From contig NC_066316.1 of NCBI RefSeq assembly GCF_022539315.1, positions 10,121,501-10,185,500 on the forward strand: a stretch of 64,000 nucleotides of DNA, read 5' to 3'. The notes beneath the pieces were generated by a model. It saw only the letters and a list, made by a program, of their open reading frames with translations. It was not told the origin of the DNA and did no database searches. The DNA comes from Serinus canaria. Taxonomy: Eukaryota; Chordata; Aves; Passeriformes; Fringillidae. This document shows, one piece after another, positions 49,964-62,197 of this stretch (position 1 is the stretch's first letter; the number at the start of each line of letters is the position of its first letter). The position numbers were made by a program, and so were the translations under genes.

Positions 49964-51847
49964 TACCTGGAATAAAGCTCCATTCTACACAACTTTATTT
50001 AGATGCAGAATGCTATCAGGAAGATGTGTTAAATTTTATTGCAGCATTTCATAAATGGATGCTGCTTATTCAAGAAAACCCATTTCAGCGGGCTAAGTGA
50101 AAATAAATAAAAAGATATGCATTATTTACAGGCCATAATGTGAGTAAGAAGGCTGCATGCACAAATAGCAGATGAAAACCCAGCAGATGTTGCAAGGAAA
50201 ATTACTGTTCAGGAAAAAAGCTTGTCTTCAGGCCCACATGCTGTATATATACACACTGTGTTAAAAACCAAAGGTAAATCTGTTTTACACAAGAATTGTC
50301 AACCCCAGATTTTACTCTGAGGACTGGAAACCCCAGCATTGGCTTCCTTCAGTAGTAGGACTGCATCTTGATTGCCATCTTCTCTCTTCATGTAAATAGA
50401 AGGAAAAGATTATCCTGTGTAATTAGAAGATTGCTTTTGCTTGATTTTCTAACTGATATTTCCACCAGACCTAGAAAATAATCAACAGCTTGCAAGATGT
50501 GCATAATACTGGCATGTTGGAGTCAGCCAGGCAAGCTCTTCCTCACACCCATGAATTGCACACCTGGGATAGGTTGCTCACCAGAACTGCTCTACCCCTC
50601 CCCTCATCATCTGAGCAGGGGAGGGAAAATATAACAAAGGGCTCAGGGGTAGAGATGGGGCAAGGAAAGATCCCTCACTGGCTGGTCTCTTAGGCAAAAC
50701 ATCTTTGACTTGGGGAAGTTAAGTTAGTTGAGTTTTTTACCTTTCTCAGTCAGAGCAGGATAATAAGAATTGAAACAAAACCTCAAAACACCTTTCCCCT
50801 TCATCCCTGCCTCCTTCCTGGGCTCTACCTCCTCCCCCTCACTGGTACAGAGTGCTAGAGAATGGGAGTTAAAGTCAGTTGTAATACATTGTTTCTGCTG
50901 CTGCTTTCTCCTCAAGGAGAGGGCTCATTTCCCTTCCCCAGTGTGTGTCCCTACCACAGGAGGGAGGAGACAGTCCTCCACAATTTCTCCAGTGGGAGTA
51001 CTTCCCCCAAGCTGTAGTTCTTCATGAACTGCTCAAGCACAAGTCCATTTTCCTTGGTTTAATTCTGTCCACAGTTATATTTTATTTCTTGATGGGTAGT
51101 TAAGCAGCTCAAACCATCTCCCTCCCAAAATATCTACTCTGTCAGAGATAACCTGTCTTGCATGTAGAGTGTGTTATGTCATTGTCAGGTGTCCCAAGTT
51201 AATTAGGGAGGATAAAGCAGGGCATAAGAGGCTTCCTGAGAAGTCAAAGGCCAAGAGTCAGGGAGAAAAGGATGGAGCTTTTCTGCAAAAGAAATCAAGA
51301 TGGGAACAAGGGTGACAACTTTGCATGAAGGGAAAGCCTTCAACAGGACATCTCCTGGAGTCTAATCCCAGGCTGTACAATGTCATAGCAGAGCAGCCTT
51401 GAAGGCAGTCTCCAAATATTTGAGTTTTCTTAAGCTTTTCTGATCTTACAAGAACTTTCTCCATCAGCAGAAGGTGGCCAAGAACCTTGCAGACACAAAT
51501 CACAAGACAAGGGGAGTGATGCTCAGGACTCCTGCCTGGTTCAAGATGACAGATTTTCTATTATTGTCAGGTTTAGGCTTTCCGTCAGATGTTACAAAAC
51601 ACAAAATTAAGAACATGGTATAAAAATACTAAAAATACATAATAAAATATTAGGCTGATTTTTATTCTCCCCATTTTACCCATGGGGCAGCAACAGGACA
51701 GATTTTTATCTGTGCCCCATGGTCTTAAAGCTTATAGAACCTCCTGAGGAAGATATGAGCTCTTGATAGTTGCATATTTTTCTCAGTAAATTATGATTTG
51801 TGAGTGGACCTCTCTTTTTCAATAGGAAAGTTCAAAACAGGCACCTC
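49964..51847. other. Unique noncoding DNA
   Basis: No gene or transposon was recognised. Overlapping short frames at 50724-51027 on opposite strands carry no coding signal. Confidence 0.5.
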
Positions 51848-51903
51848 ATGGAATCATAGAGTGGATCATTTAATTCCAACCCTGAAATCTGCCTCCAACT
51901 CTT
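51848..51903 (-). mobile_element. Probable CR1 LINE tail, minus strand
   Basis: GGAATCATAGAGTGGATCAT followed by TTAATTCCAACCC resembles the reverse complement of a CR1 3' end (AATCATAGAATGG ... AGATCATCTAGTTCCAACCC) with an internal deletion. It is very short, so the assignment is probable rather than certain. Confidence 0.6.
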
Positions 51904-53247
51904 CAGCTTTAAAAATGTAGAACATTTCAAATGGAGATAGTTTCATTTAATCAGCATTGCAAAACAAAGCAAGCTTTCCACAAGGTGTCATATATCGACT
52001 TGCCTCCTTTTTTTGACATTGAATTTAGTGTTGAAGTATCAGAGATTCCCCTGGGACTGAAATTCTGTTTTCTACCTAACTCTAAGTGGATCTGCTTCAC
52101 TTGCTGTACTGGTTTGATTTCTTAATTTTTAATGCAATTACTCTTGATTTATATCACTAAATGAGAAGGTGTTTTTCAAACCAACAAACATGAGCCACCT
52201 GGGTGTTCTTAATTGCCAAAATTAGTTGTTCACATATGCCTGACTTTTATGTGATGGAATTATTTTATTTAAAGCCCAAGTTTCCATTCAAGAGGAGAAG
52301 GAGGAGGAGTTCCTATTTGCAGTGCTGGTGCCAGCTGAAGTGATTTATCTGTGCACTGCTGTGCCATGTTGTGTGGGTTTTCTAACTCTGCTCAGAAACC
52401 AGGGCTTTCCCTGGCATCTTTAAAAATCAGAATATTTCTGCTTTTCTTTCCAATTTCCAAACTGGTGTCAACCCCAGCATGGCACTCTCAGAGTGTTTTT
52501 GTTATAGATAATTCTTACTCAACTCTGTCTTGCTTGAACTGATACTTTATGTTTTAGGTTTGGGACAGGTCCATGCCCCAGTGCAGACACAAGTGACTGG
52601 AAGGAACCTCTTGAACCTTTTCCTTTGCAAGGTTCAGTATGCTCATGTTAATCCAGCATGTGTGAGAGGCAAGAGTTTCAAATGAGACATTCCCAGAGAA
52701 AAAAAGTTCTAATTTTTGCATCTTTCAAGGAGCATTGTGCATACATTTGGAATGGCTCTGTCTGGAAGATGAGAAATAAATCTGAGTCCTATGAGGACAT
52801 TCTGAGTGTTCATTAATATTTTATCCTTACAAAAAGAGGACCTAATTAAAAAGATGTTTGAGGGTTAGTTCACTGTCTTCCATTGTCTTTAGTTTTGTAA
52901 TTACACCCTGAATGAATATAAAATTAGATGGGGGTTCTTTGTCCCACTTGCCTTATGTTCCTGAGAAACACAAGGTAGAAGGACCTTCCTTCTTGCTAGT
53001 CCTTGCCTTTCTTGGTTCTTTTTCACTGTCATTAACAACTTTTTGATGACACATAAATAGTGCAGCCAAATATTTGTAAATTCACAGGTGAAAAAGGGCA
53101 TATTTTACACAGAAAATTCACACTGTTCACTTTCTATATAGCTAAATTGAATAAGCAGACTATTTGTACATTTTGATTGATGCTGTTGAATGGCTGAATT
53201 GGTCAAAAGGATGAGCCCAGCTTCTGTTGAGGATGGTAGCAGTAGTG
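51904..53247. other. Unique noncoding DNA
   Basis: No gene or transposon was recognised. Confidence 0.5.

Positions 53248-53316
<69 letters not shown>
53248..53316 (+). repeat. Compound microsatellite (AT)n-(TG)9-(AT)18
   Basis: About 15 bases of alternating AT are followed by TG repeats to 53280 and then 18 AT units to 53316. The motif GTAGTGATATA occurs on both sides (from 53243 and from 53317), suggesting the right AT block arose from duplication of a flank-plus-AT unit. The AT runs can form cruciforms and the TG run can adopt Z-DNA. Such loci are usually length-polymorphic. Open frames over it, giving alternating Ile-Tyr peptides, are artefacts. Confidence 0.95.
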
Positions 53317-53322
<6 letters not shown>

Positions 53323-56300
53323 ATATAGTTACAGAGAAAGAGATATACTTTCCCTCTTCCTTTTTTATATAACTTGTCTGTTGAGACTTGCTAATATTCC
53401 CATTGAATAGCATCAATGTATAGCTATTTCTGAACAAATTAAAAGTTAATAAGTCCTTGCTACAGGTGTCAAGAAAAGTAGACTTAATTGAATAATACAT
53501 GATGGTTCACTGATAAGAATCAATGACCCAGTCTATAAAGCCTAAAAAATTCCCATTCAGGTACTTGCTTAGGATAAATTACCATGGAATCCATGTTCCA
53601 AACCCAGCCTTGCAGGTTTGTAATGTTCTGCTTTAGTTGCTTAAAGGATAATTTGTTGCAGTGTCTCTCTCATTTGATTTTAGAGTTTACTTTCTTTTAA
53701 AAAAGAAATACCTATTTTAAAAGATGTTACCTATCCAATTCCATTGAAAACACAGGAGAATATATACATTATTAACCAGAGTCCTAGAAAAAAAAATTGG
53801 GACTTGAAATGTGTTTCTTAGTGAATTTTTTTAATGAGTAGGGCTATCTTCATTAAGCTAGGGAGAAAGGCTTGGATAAGATGGATGCAGAGTTTTCTTT
53901 GTAGTGTTTAAGTCTATTCTTTTCCTCATACTGCAGAGGAAAGTGCAGTTTTCAGAGATAAATGCATGATAGGGAATGAGTCAGCTCTCATTTCTCAGAG
54001 AAGAGAGAATGTGCCTGTCATGTTTGTATCTTGATTATAATATTCCATGAATTTGAGGGAGAAGCATGAAGAATAGTATTATTAGTTTGCATATATGTGA
54101 CAAATAGCCCAGGTTTGGAAAGCCACTTAGCATGCCTTGTAAAATGTTATTTTATTGGCTGTACTGATAGTTTGATACCATTCTGGGGTTTATTCCAGTT
54201 TCTTATTTCTAAAAATAAATAAATTTTTAGTGTATGAGTTACAAGTTTGCACACATTTTTGTACTACTGCTGGGATTTTTCTAACACCTTCTTAATAGCA
54301 TTTTATGTTGTGTAATAGATGTAACTGGAGTTGCTGCAAAATAACTATGGGAAGGTCTGGAAAATTTGTTCTCTGAATAATTCCACAGTTTATCTCAGTT
54401 TCTGCTGAAAGAAATGTGATGTATTTGAAATTTGAAGGGGAAATCAATACATGTTTTACATATTATCCCTCAAAACATTTGTGAATCCTTCAGTAGAAAA
54501 ATATAGCTCCATCCTTTGTAGTTCATTTCAATGAAAGATCTCTGCAGAACAAAATTCCCCTTTTAAATCTGATTTCTTCCATGTGAGCGGGGAATAAAGG
54601 AGGGTAGAGATGAGCAATTTCTCCCCTCCTTGTTTATTGGAATTTTATTACTGTAAAATGCTATCTGGGGAGAGATCAAGATAAAGAGCTGAGCTCAGAG
54701 CAAAATGGTCAGGGGCTGGAAGCTGTGGGGACTGAGCACAACAGGAACAGTCAATGTCTCTCCACAAGAACCTGTTGTCCCCATGGGGTTGGAGCTGGAC
54801 ACTTCATCTGCAATCTACCAGATCAACTGTATTTAAATTTCCAGCATCAATCTACTGACCTTAATCCTTGAGTGCAGGTACTGGGGTAGAGTCTGTACTA
54901 CATATTCTGTACTGAACAGAGGAGATATTGCCTAACAAAAGAAAGAAATGGAAGTTTCTGATTTATGAGGTTCCCTCCCTCCAGTGTCTTCCTTGACCAT
55001 GACAATGGTCTCATATATCTGGTTACTTGGTTTATAGGATCTGCCAGCAGAACATCAACATTTCATGCTTTCCTTCCCTGCAGAGAGTGAACAAAAAGGT
55101 CTTTTTTTCTGGGCTCCTGTCCATGCTACTGCTGTTATTTTGTTTTAATTGTGTGATAGGGAACAAGTTAAATTGAATCTATAGTTAAAAACTGTCGGGT
55201 TGACAACAGATTTATTTAGAATGCATTTAAAAAACATTAGTGGGGGAGAAAGATAAGCTCGATTTGATGGATAGAAAACTCTAAATGGCCTTGAGATTTT
55301 CAGTGTTTCTGTCAGTGAGGGCTTGATGGAAGACTGCTTAGCTCTTATCAATGAGCTTTTTCTTGCAGTCTGAATGAAACTGCTTTTTTTTATCCCACAT
55401 TGAATCCCTCATAGTAGTGGTGGTTTTCTGTCCCACCAGCATCACCCACATTTTTTCCCTGTTGATCCAGTTGTTCTTCCCACAGTCCATTCCTCCTTTC
55501 TGCTTCAATATTTTAATCTTTAAATTTTAAATATGAATAGATCTCCATTATTTGTAACATTTTAATCTTAATATTGTTAATATTTTAATTCTTTTCGAAC
55601 CCTTTCTTACTATTGACAAAATGAAGCACGTCAGCTGTACTGATCTGTTTTGGAACTTGTTCGAACAAGTTTGAAAATCTAAATTTTCCATGCATCTTTA
55701 AGATGTTGGTACGAGTGTGGTCTACACAGTTATTTTGAAAGTAATGGATTAAAACCATGCAAAGAGGTGCCCTGAAATTGTTGAGCCTCCTGATAGAAGA
55801 AAGCTGTATTTAAATATCTTTGTGGAACACAAGAAGCTTCCACAGTAAAAACTGCCAAATTATGATGACACAAGGTGCTGGGGGTTTTTCTGGTTGAGTT
55901 TTTTAGTTTTTTTTAACCAAGTCTGTGAAAACCACATTTTTGGGGTGTGATTACAATAATTACAATTACATGGCTTTATGCATTTGCAGCATGAAGCTCT
56001 TGGTGAACTTGCAAGAAACTGGATAAAAGCATGAAAGCATTTCCAGATACAATAGGATTTTGTGGAATATTATTAGCAGATCCTATTTTTAAATCAAGGT
56101 ATATTCAGTAATCCTATGTGTGTCATAAATATAAAAGCTGATTTCTTTATACCAGGAGAAGTAAAATCTGGAAGTATCACTGGGTATTTCTGTGTGATTT
56201 TGAAGAAAAGAATCTCCTAAGCATTGCATGCACATCAATTTTTATACATTCAACCCTACTAAAATAAGGATAATATTGCAAGTGGGCCAAATTACTCAAG

Positions 56301-59300
56301 TAATTTCTGAGAGGTGAATCACCACAAGTAATGTTTTAACATGAGTATAGATTAAAATAGTATCTGAACAACCCTGGCCTGATTTTGTAGATCTACTGAT
56401 CTTTTTTATTCAGTAATCTGCAAACAAAAGGCCATGTTGACTTTCTTTAGTCTTGGCTCTTGTGGCAACCTCTGCTCTGATCCTCTCCCACATCTATAGA
56501 AAGTATTTTGAAAGTATTCCTGTTATTCCTTAACCACTGTCTCCTTGTTATTTGTTATCTGTAGGATGCTTGTGTGAATGTGTCCTGCATAATGACTTTC
56601 CAATGAATTTTGACTTATTTCTTACACATTCATGGCAATAGTCTGTTAATTTTTCTTGGTACAGAGAGAAAGATCCTCTTTGGGGATCTTTCCCTAAAGA
56701 GGAACTCAAGCAGGTTGAGCATTGGCAGGGAATGGTTGTGAAGTAGTGCTGAGTATTTGCATTTTGGGTTTGTGTGCTTGACAAAATGTTGGGAGAGAAT
56801 TCAAAAATCTAGTTAAAATGAACCCCAGACCTCAAGACACCAATTTAGCTTTTATTCCTGTGTGTGATATAAGTCCTGATTCTCTGAATAAGTCTGAGCT
56901 ACTGAAGAAGTGCAATGGTAGAAGTCAAACTTCTGGTAAACTATCAAATTAGATTAAATTAGGTTAAATTTCCCTTGCAGGTTATTTTACACTTCATAGA
57001 TGCCCATGCTGCATTTGGAGTTAGAGCTGACCAGAGCAGGGATTTTTCTGCCAGGAGAAAAGTAAAGAAAATAATGTTTTGAAACCTTTCCTTCAATAAC
57101 AGTAAAACAAAAAAATTTTGAGTGCACCTGAATGGTGGGCATACATGATACTGACAGGCAGGACTTAGAGGGAAAGCAGAATGAGATACAGTGAAGAACA
57201 AAAAAAAAATCATTGTTTATGGATTTTCTGGACTGTCTATCATGGTATGATCCTTTCACAGCACAGAAATGAATGTTGCTTAAGAAGCAACCATTGGTTG
57301 TGTTGTTCTCTCACTGAGAGCCTCATGTCCTGCACTCTAATTTGACTGAAATGCTGACTTCTTCATCCTTCTTAGAGAAACTTCTGTTGGATTCCAGAGA
57401 AATATAGGCAGTCAGGATGTTGTTTCAAAAGGGAGGAGACATGCTAGAACTCTGGGAGGTGATGGGGGCTATGGGGAATAAGGTAGGTTTTCCTGCAGTG
57501 AAGTACTGCATGGGCTCTCAGATGGACATCGTGAGATGTCCTGGGGGACTTGAATGTTTTCCTGCTCTTTGACTGCAGAAGGCTTAGTTTCCCTTCCAAC
57601 AGTGCCTTTAAACTGACTTTTTATCTCCCTGAATTGCACAGTATTTTATAATTAATGGATAAAAGTAGGTGAACAGCTACAACAAAGCCCACACAGAATC
57701 TTTTTTAAATGCCCTTTTTTAGGATTATTGACTTCTGCAGGGCTGAAATCGATACAAAATACAGTCTTGATTTCCTCTGTGCACAAACCCATGGAAATCT
57801 ATAATAACCTCTAGGGAGAGAAAATCAAAGTTCATGGGCTCAGCAGCTATGAGAAGACTCATCAGCTCCAGAGCTGAGCATGCATGTTGTCAAAACAGTT
57901 TGGTACTAAACAAAAGTAAACTTTTTGAAATATTTTTGTTTGGCTTATTTGTGCAGTAGCTGCACTGGCTAATCCTTATTAAACTGCAGGAAGGAAGGGA
58001 AATAATTCCTCCCTGTAAATTAATCTAAAACACTAAAGAGCATCTGCAGGAGTACAAGGATGTATCCCTAATGGATTTCTTTATGAACAATGCAAAAAAT
58101 ACAGCAAACTGCCCATGTGGTGGTAACTGGTGGTTCCTTTTTGCATTTCACTAGGAAAAGGAATGCCTGAGCCTAAGGGACTTAAGATCCACATCCAAGG
58201 AAAGGACAATACAGAAAATTAGAGGGACCACCTTGAAATAGTTTTATACCTAATTCTTTTTTATGTCTATCCTTTTTTATATGTTTTCAGCTGAAGAATC
58301 TAAATTAGCAGGTTGAAATAAATATGATTATATTGGAAAGGGAAATGTGGAACTAATAAAATATTTTTCAGTACAACTTTCAGACACATGAGACTATTGA
58401 TATCATGAACATAATATTTATGAAATGATAAAGTAAGTATTTATATTGGATATCCATAGCTGCTCTAATTAATGGCCTTGGAGTACTTGTGGAAGGATTT
58501 CAAACAGGTATTTTCAGAGATGAGGTTTGGGAGTGCATTATTCTGCATCTTTTACATGGTGTTGCACTGAAGGCCAACTGTAAGTGCTGGTTTGCCTGGA
58601 TGAAGGGCAGATTGGAAATTCTTTTTCCTTGAGTTGTTTTGCTTATTTCTTTAACCATGAATGTGTCAAATGCTCCCTGACGTGTGAGGGAGGATTAACC
58701 TGTTTGGAAAGTCTATGGGATCTCTGTTCATAGATGTATTGAAAAAGTGCTAAGAGAAGACCATGAGCCATACAAACTGACTATAATTCATAGTTAAATA
58801 AGAATCCTATAAAAAAAGCTTAAGAAATCTTTTCTTGGCAGAAACTAACCTGCTTGTGACATTTATCTTCATGCTTAGTATTTGTTAGGCAGAACAGGAC
58901 AAATCTCAAATGTTTCCAGTAGTCCCATACATTTTCAGGGTGTCTTATATTTGGAAAGAGTTTTTTAGCTGTTATTTAAATGCAGTTGTTTGCTTTTATT
59001 TTCTCTGTGTGTTTTCATTGAGCACTTAGGACAAAGAAGTGGGGTGAGTCCTGGCTGATATAAGTGTCTCTAAAAATCTCAATGTTATTTTATTTGAAAG
59101 GTCTGTATGTGACTCTTTTTGAGCTAGACTGCCCTACAGTGCTTCAAAGATTATGTAAAGTTGTCAGTGTTGCTCTTGTGCATCATACTGTAATTTCTTA
59201 ACTTATATCTTTAAAAAAAATTACTTCAGTATTAGAACTTACATTCATCCAGTACCCAGTTGAACAGTGGTTATATTAAGCACTGCCAAAACACATCTTC

Positions 59301-59756
59301 TATAATTCTGAAATTTTTCCAAATTATATTTTATTCAGCTTCATAATACTTTCAGCTAATTTTTAAATGTAATCTTTCAATGATTCTGTCACGCAGTTGT
59401 CTAACAAGTTGCTCATGGCATAATGAAGATTATTCTTAGACAGTAAAAGACAGAACAAAACCACCTCCATGGGATTTATATCTCCTTTTTTTGGAGATTC
59501 ATTTTTGTTAGGGAAGAACACATGTGAGGGTTGATACTCTGGGAAGCTGATTCTGGAGTGGTATTTTGGAAACATAGCAGAGGGGGAATGAGAGAGAGTT
59601 GTGGGTAATGGGATACTGTGGGATGGAAGGCAAGGAAAATTCCGGTGTGTTCCTGAGCTTGGTAGCAGAGGGAAAGGAGGGATTTTAACAGCACTGGAAA
59701 GTGAGAGCATTAATGGACTTGTGGAATTCAATGCAGAAGTGGAAGTGAAAACCCAA
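53317..59756. other. Unique AT-rich noncoding DNA
   Basis: About 6.4 kb without a recognisable gene or transposon. A perfect 18-bp palindrome lies at 55654-55671. The 122-codon minus-strand frame at 59363-59731 is serine/proline rich, ends beside the CR1 copy, and resembles no known protein. Confidence 0.5.
55654..55671. repeat. Perfect 18-bp palindrome AACTTGTTCGAACAAGTT
   Basis: The 18 bases equal their own reverse complement, centred on TTCGAA. It contains GAAC/GTTC half-sites of the type bound by dimeric factors such as steroid receptors, but the spacing does not match a classical glucocorticoid element. No neighbouring promoter feature was seen. Confidence 0.9.
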
Positions 59757-60440
59757 GATCATGGGATGGTTTGGTTTAAATGGGATCATTAAAGGCCATC
59801 TAGTCCAAACCCCCTGCTATGGGCAGGGGTACCTTCAGCTAGGTCAGGTTGCTCAGAGTCCCACCCAACATCCCCTCAAATGGAAACCTGGGGCATCTAC
59901 AGCCTTGCTGGGCAACCTGTTCCAGTGTTTGACCACCCTGTTCATGAAATATTTCTTCTTTATGTCTATTCCGAATTTACCTTCTTTTAGTTTAAAACCC
60001 CTTGTCCTGTTGCTGTAGGCCCTATTAAAATGTCTGTCAGCATCTTCTAAGACCTCTTTAAGTACAGAAAGGTCTCAATAAGGTGTCCATAAAGCCTTCT
60101 TGTCTCCAGTATGAACAAACCAAACTCTCTCAACCTTTCTTCCAAGGGGAGGTATTCCATTCCCCTGGTGTCCCTCCTCTAGACCTGGTCGAGCAGGTCC
60201 CCGTCTTTCCTGTGCTGAGGAGCCAAGAACTGAACACAGTAGGGTTTCAGCAGAGCAAAGTAGAGAGGCAGAACCACCTCACCCACCCTGCCATGCCATG
60301 CCTCCTTTTGTGCAGCCCAGGATAGAGTTGTTTTTCTGGGCTGTGGATGCACATTGATGGATCGTGTCTAGATTTCATCTACCAGTCTCCTCAAGTCCTT
60401 CTCGGTAGATCTGCTTTCAACCCCTTCATCTTAGCCTGGA
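59757..60440 (-). mobile_element. CR1 LINE 3' region, minus strand, about 680 bp
   Basis: This is the longest transposon fragment in the window. Read on the plus strand it starts at the CR1 3' end (GATCATGGGATGGTTTGG, a decayed octamer region). It continues with CATCTAGTCCAAACCCCCTG, GCTATGGGCAGGGGTACCTT, CTGGGCAACCTGTTCCAGTG, TTCATGAAATATTTCTTC, CCCCTTGTCCTGTTGCT, CTCTCTCAACCTTTCTTCC, GTGCTGAGGAGCCAAGAACT, GCAGCCCAGGATAGAGTTG and TTTCTGGGCTG, ending near CTTCATCTTAGCCTGG. The order and orientation match the reverse complement of the CR1 ORF2 end plus 3' UTR. It is 5'-truncated and carries substitutions and small deletions. Frames opening across it on the plus strand are antisense and meaningless. 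Confidence 0.95.
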
Positions 60441-62094
60441 TGGGTAAAAGGGGTTGTCCTGTAAGTAAGGAATCAGAAAAATCTGATTTTTTTTTTTGTG
60501 GAATTATTCACTCGTAACCTAAACTGCTATCAAAACTCAGATGTGTACAGAAATGTGGAACACTTGAAGCAGCGTGCGGCTTATAAACACCAAATATTTT
60601 CCTTATGCCTGTTTGCATTTCTAGCACATTTCTGCCTGCTGGTTCTATTTCCATTTGATAGGAATACCAAATGAAGCATTACTGTAGTTGCAGCTCTGTG
60701 AAGTGATCTCTGTTCATTTGTGGTGCTGCATTAAACTATAAAGGCATTAATGACCAATATGATATGAACAGGGAATGATGTAATTAAACAGAGGCTTAAA
60801 GAGACAGAGATCATTAGTGAAGCCAGGAGATAGGAGGTACAAACTTTAGGGGCAAATTAACAGCATTCATATTTTATAAGCTACCACCATAGGTGACAGA
60901 GTCACCAGCCAGTCTCACTTTTCTCACAGAAATTTGCCCTGCAGGTTTGGAACTGCTCTGGATAGAGTCAGTTTTCTGCATTTGCTGCCAGAAGTTCTTT
61001 GTACACTCTCATCTTCCTGTTTTTCTGTTCCAGGGGGAAGGTTGAGCTGAGAGGGGCTTTCTCTGCCATGTGGTTTCCTTTGTTCCCTGGGAGTGCATGG
61101 CATTCAGCATCTTGCTGTTGGGTGGTTGTTACTGGTATCTTGGTTGTTGCTGTTTTGTGTTTTAGTAAACTGATGTTTTTTCACTTATGTCTTCTCACAT
61201 TCATGTCTCCTTATGGGTGAAAGGGAAGGGGTTAAAAATACAAGGGGAAGTAACTAATTTTTGAGTGTCTGCCCCCTAAATTGTTTTAAACCAAGACAAA
61301 ACTATAACTCCAAATTCCCACAAAGACACATTGCATGCCTTTAATTTCCATCTCAGAATGCACCTTGGCTTGCTTGTGTTGCCCAGTCATGTAAATACAC
61401 CTCAAACTCAGACCAGGATGGAACTCACCAGGCAGACTCCAGAGATGTGAGATAGTCAAGGCCTCTCATTTGCTGATGTAAATAATAAGGGAATAAGGAT
61501 CTAAAGACAGGGCTAAAAGACACCCCTAGAGCAGACAGACTTGTAGGGCCAGAGGAGCTGTAAGACTTTAGAAAAAGCTGTTTCAGGGACCAGACTGTTC
61601 AGCAAATCTCAGCTAGTGAACCAAGGGGCATGTGGTCCATCCTGTGCTGGATGCTGAAGAGGATCAGTTTTGAAAATGTGAGGTAGATACCCTCTTGTCC
61701 CTATCATCACATTGCATCCTGATATTTCAGCTCTGCTTCTGTTGCCTGAGTAATCCTTTAATGTGGTCAGAGCCAAACACACTTGGACAGGAAGCACAGG
61801 AGACTCACAACAGTGACTTGTGGTAACCACAGAATGAAGAGAGTAGAAAGGAATTGGCTTGAGGCCAGCATGGTCCAAGGTACAGGGCAGCAGGGGTTTG
61901 AGATCCAGGGTGGCGTGACCCAAAGGCCAGAGGTCAGCTTGAGCAGTTTAAATGTGGGACAGGCTAGTTTCTGACCTGGGCATGGCAAACACTGGGGACA
62001 GACTCGTGTGGAAGCAAATCTGCCTGGAATGCCTAAGTCTGGAGCTCTAGAAAGTGGGACTGTCTGGAAGGTGAAGACTTCATTTTTGCTTTTT
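60441..62094. other. Unique noncoding DNA
   Basis: No gene was recognised. A T11 tract lies at 60487-60497. A strong acceptor-like tract (CATCTTCCTGTTTTTCTGTT then CCAG) ends at 61033, but no matching donor with a convincing exon was found. Frames at 61609-61988 on both strands overlap and match nothing known. Confidence 0.5.
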
Positions 62095-62197
62095 GAATCA
62101 TAGAATCATTCAGGTTGGAAAAGACTTCTAAGATCATCAAATCCAACCTTTAACCCAGCAGTGACCACTAAGCCATGTGCCTAAATATCTCACACCA
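62095..62197 (-). mobile_element. CR1 LINE 3'-end fragment, minus strand
   Basis: GAATCATAGAATCAT at 62095 is the reverse complement of the CR1 octamer repeat. It is followed by TCAGGTTGGAAAAGACTTCT, AAGATCATCAAATCCAACC, CCACTAAGCCATGTGCCTAA and CTCACACC. The octamers are well preserved, so this is the least decayed CR1 end in the window. It is about 100 bp long and 5'-truncated. The right boundary is approximate. Confidence 0.92.

Noticed and set aside
53105..53500. 131-codon minus-strand frame containing an Ile-Tyr repeat
   Set aside because: It is a translation of the AT/TG microsatellite and has no coding meaning.
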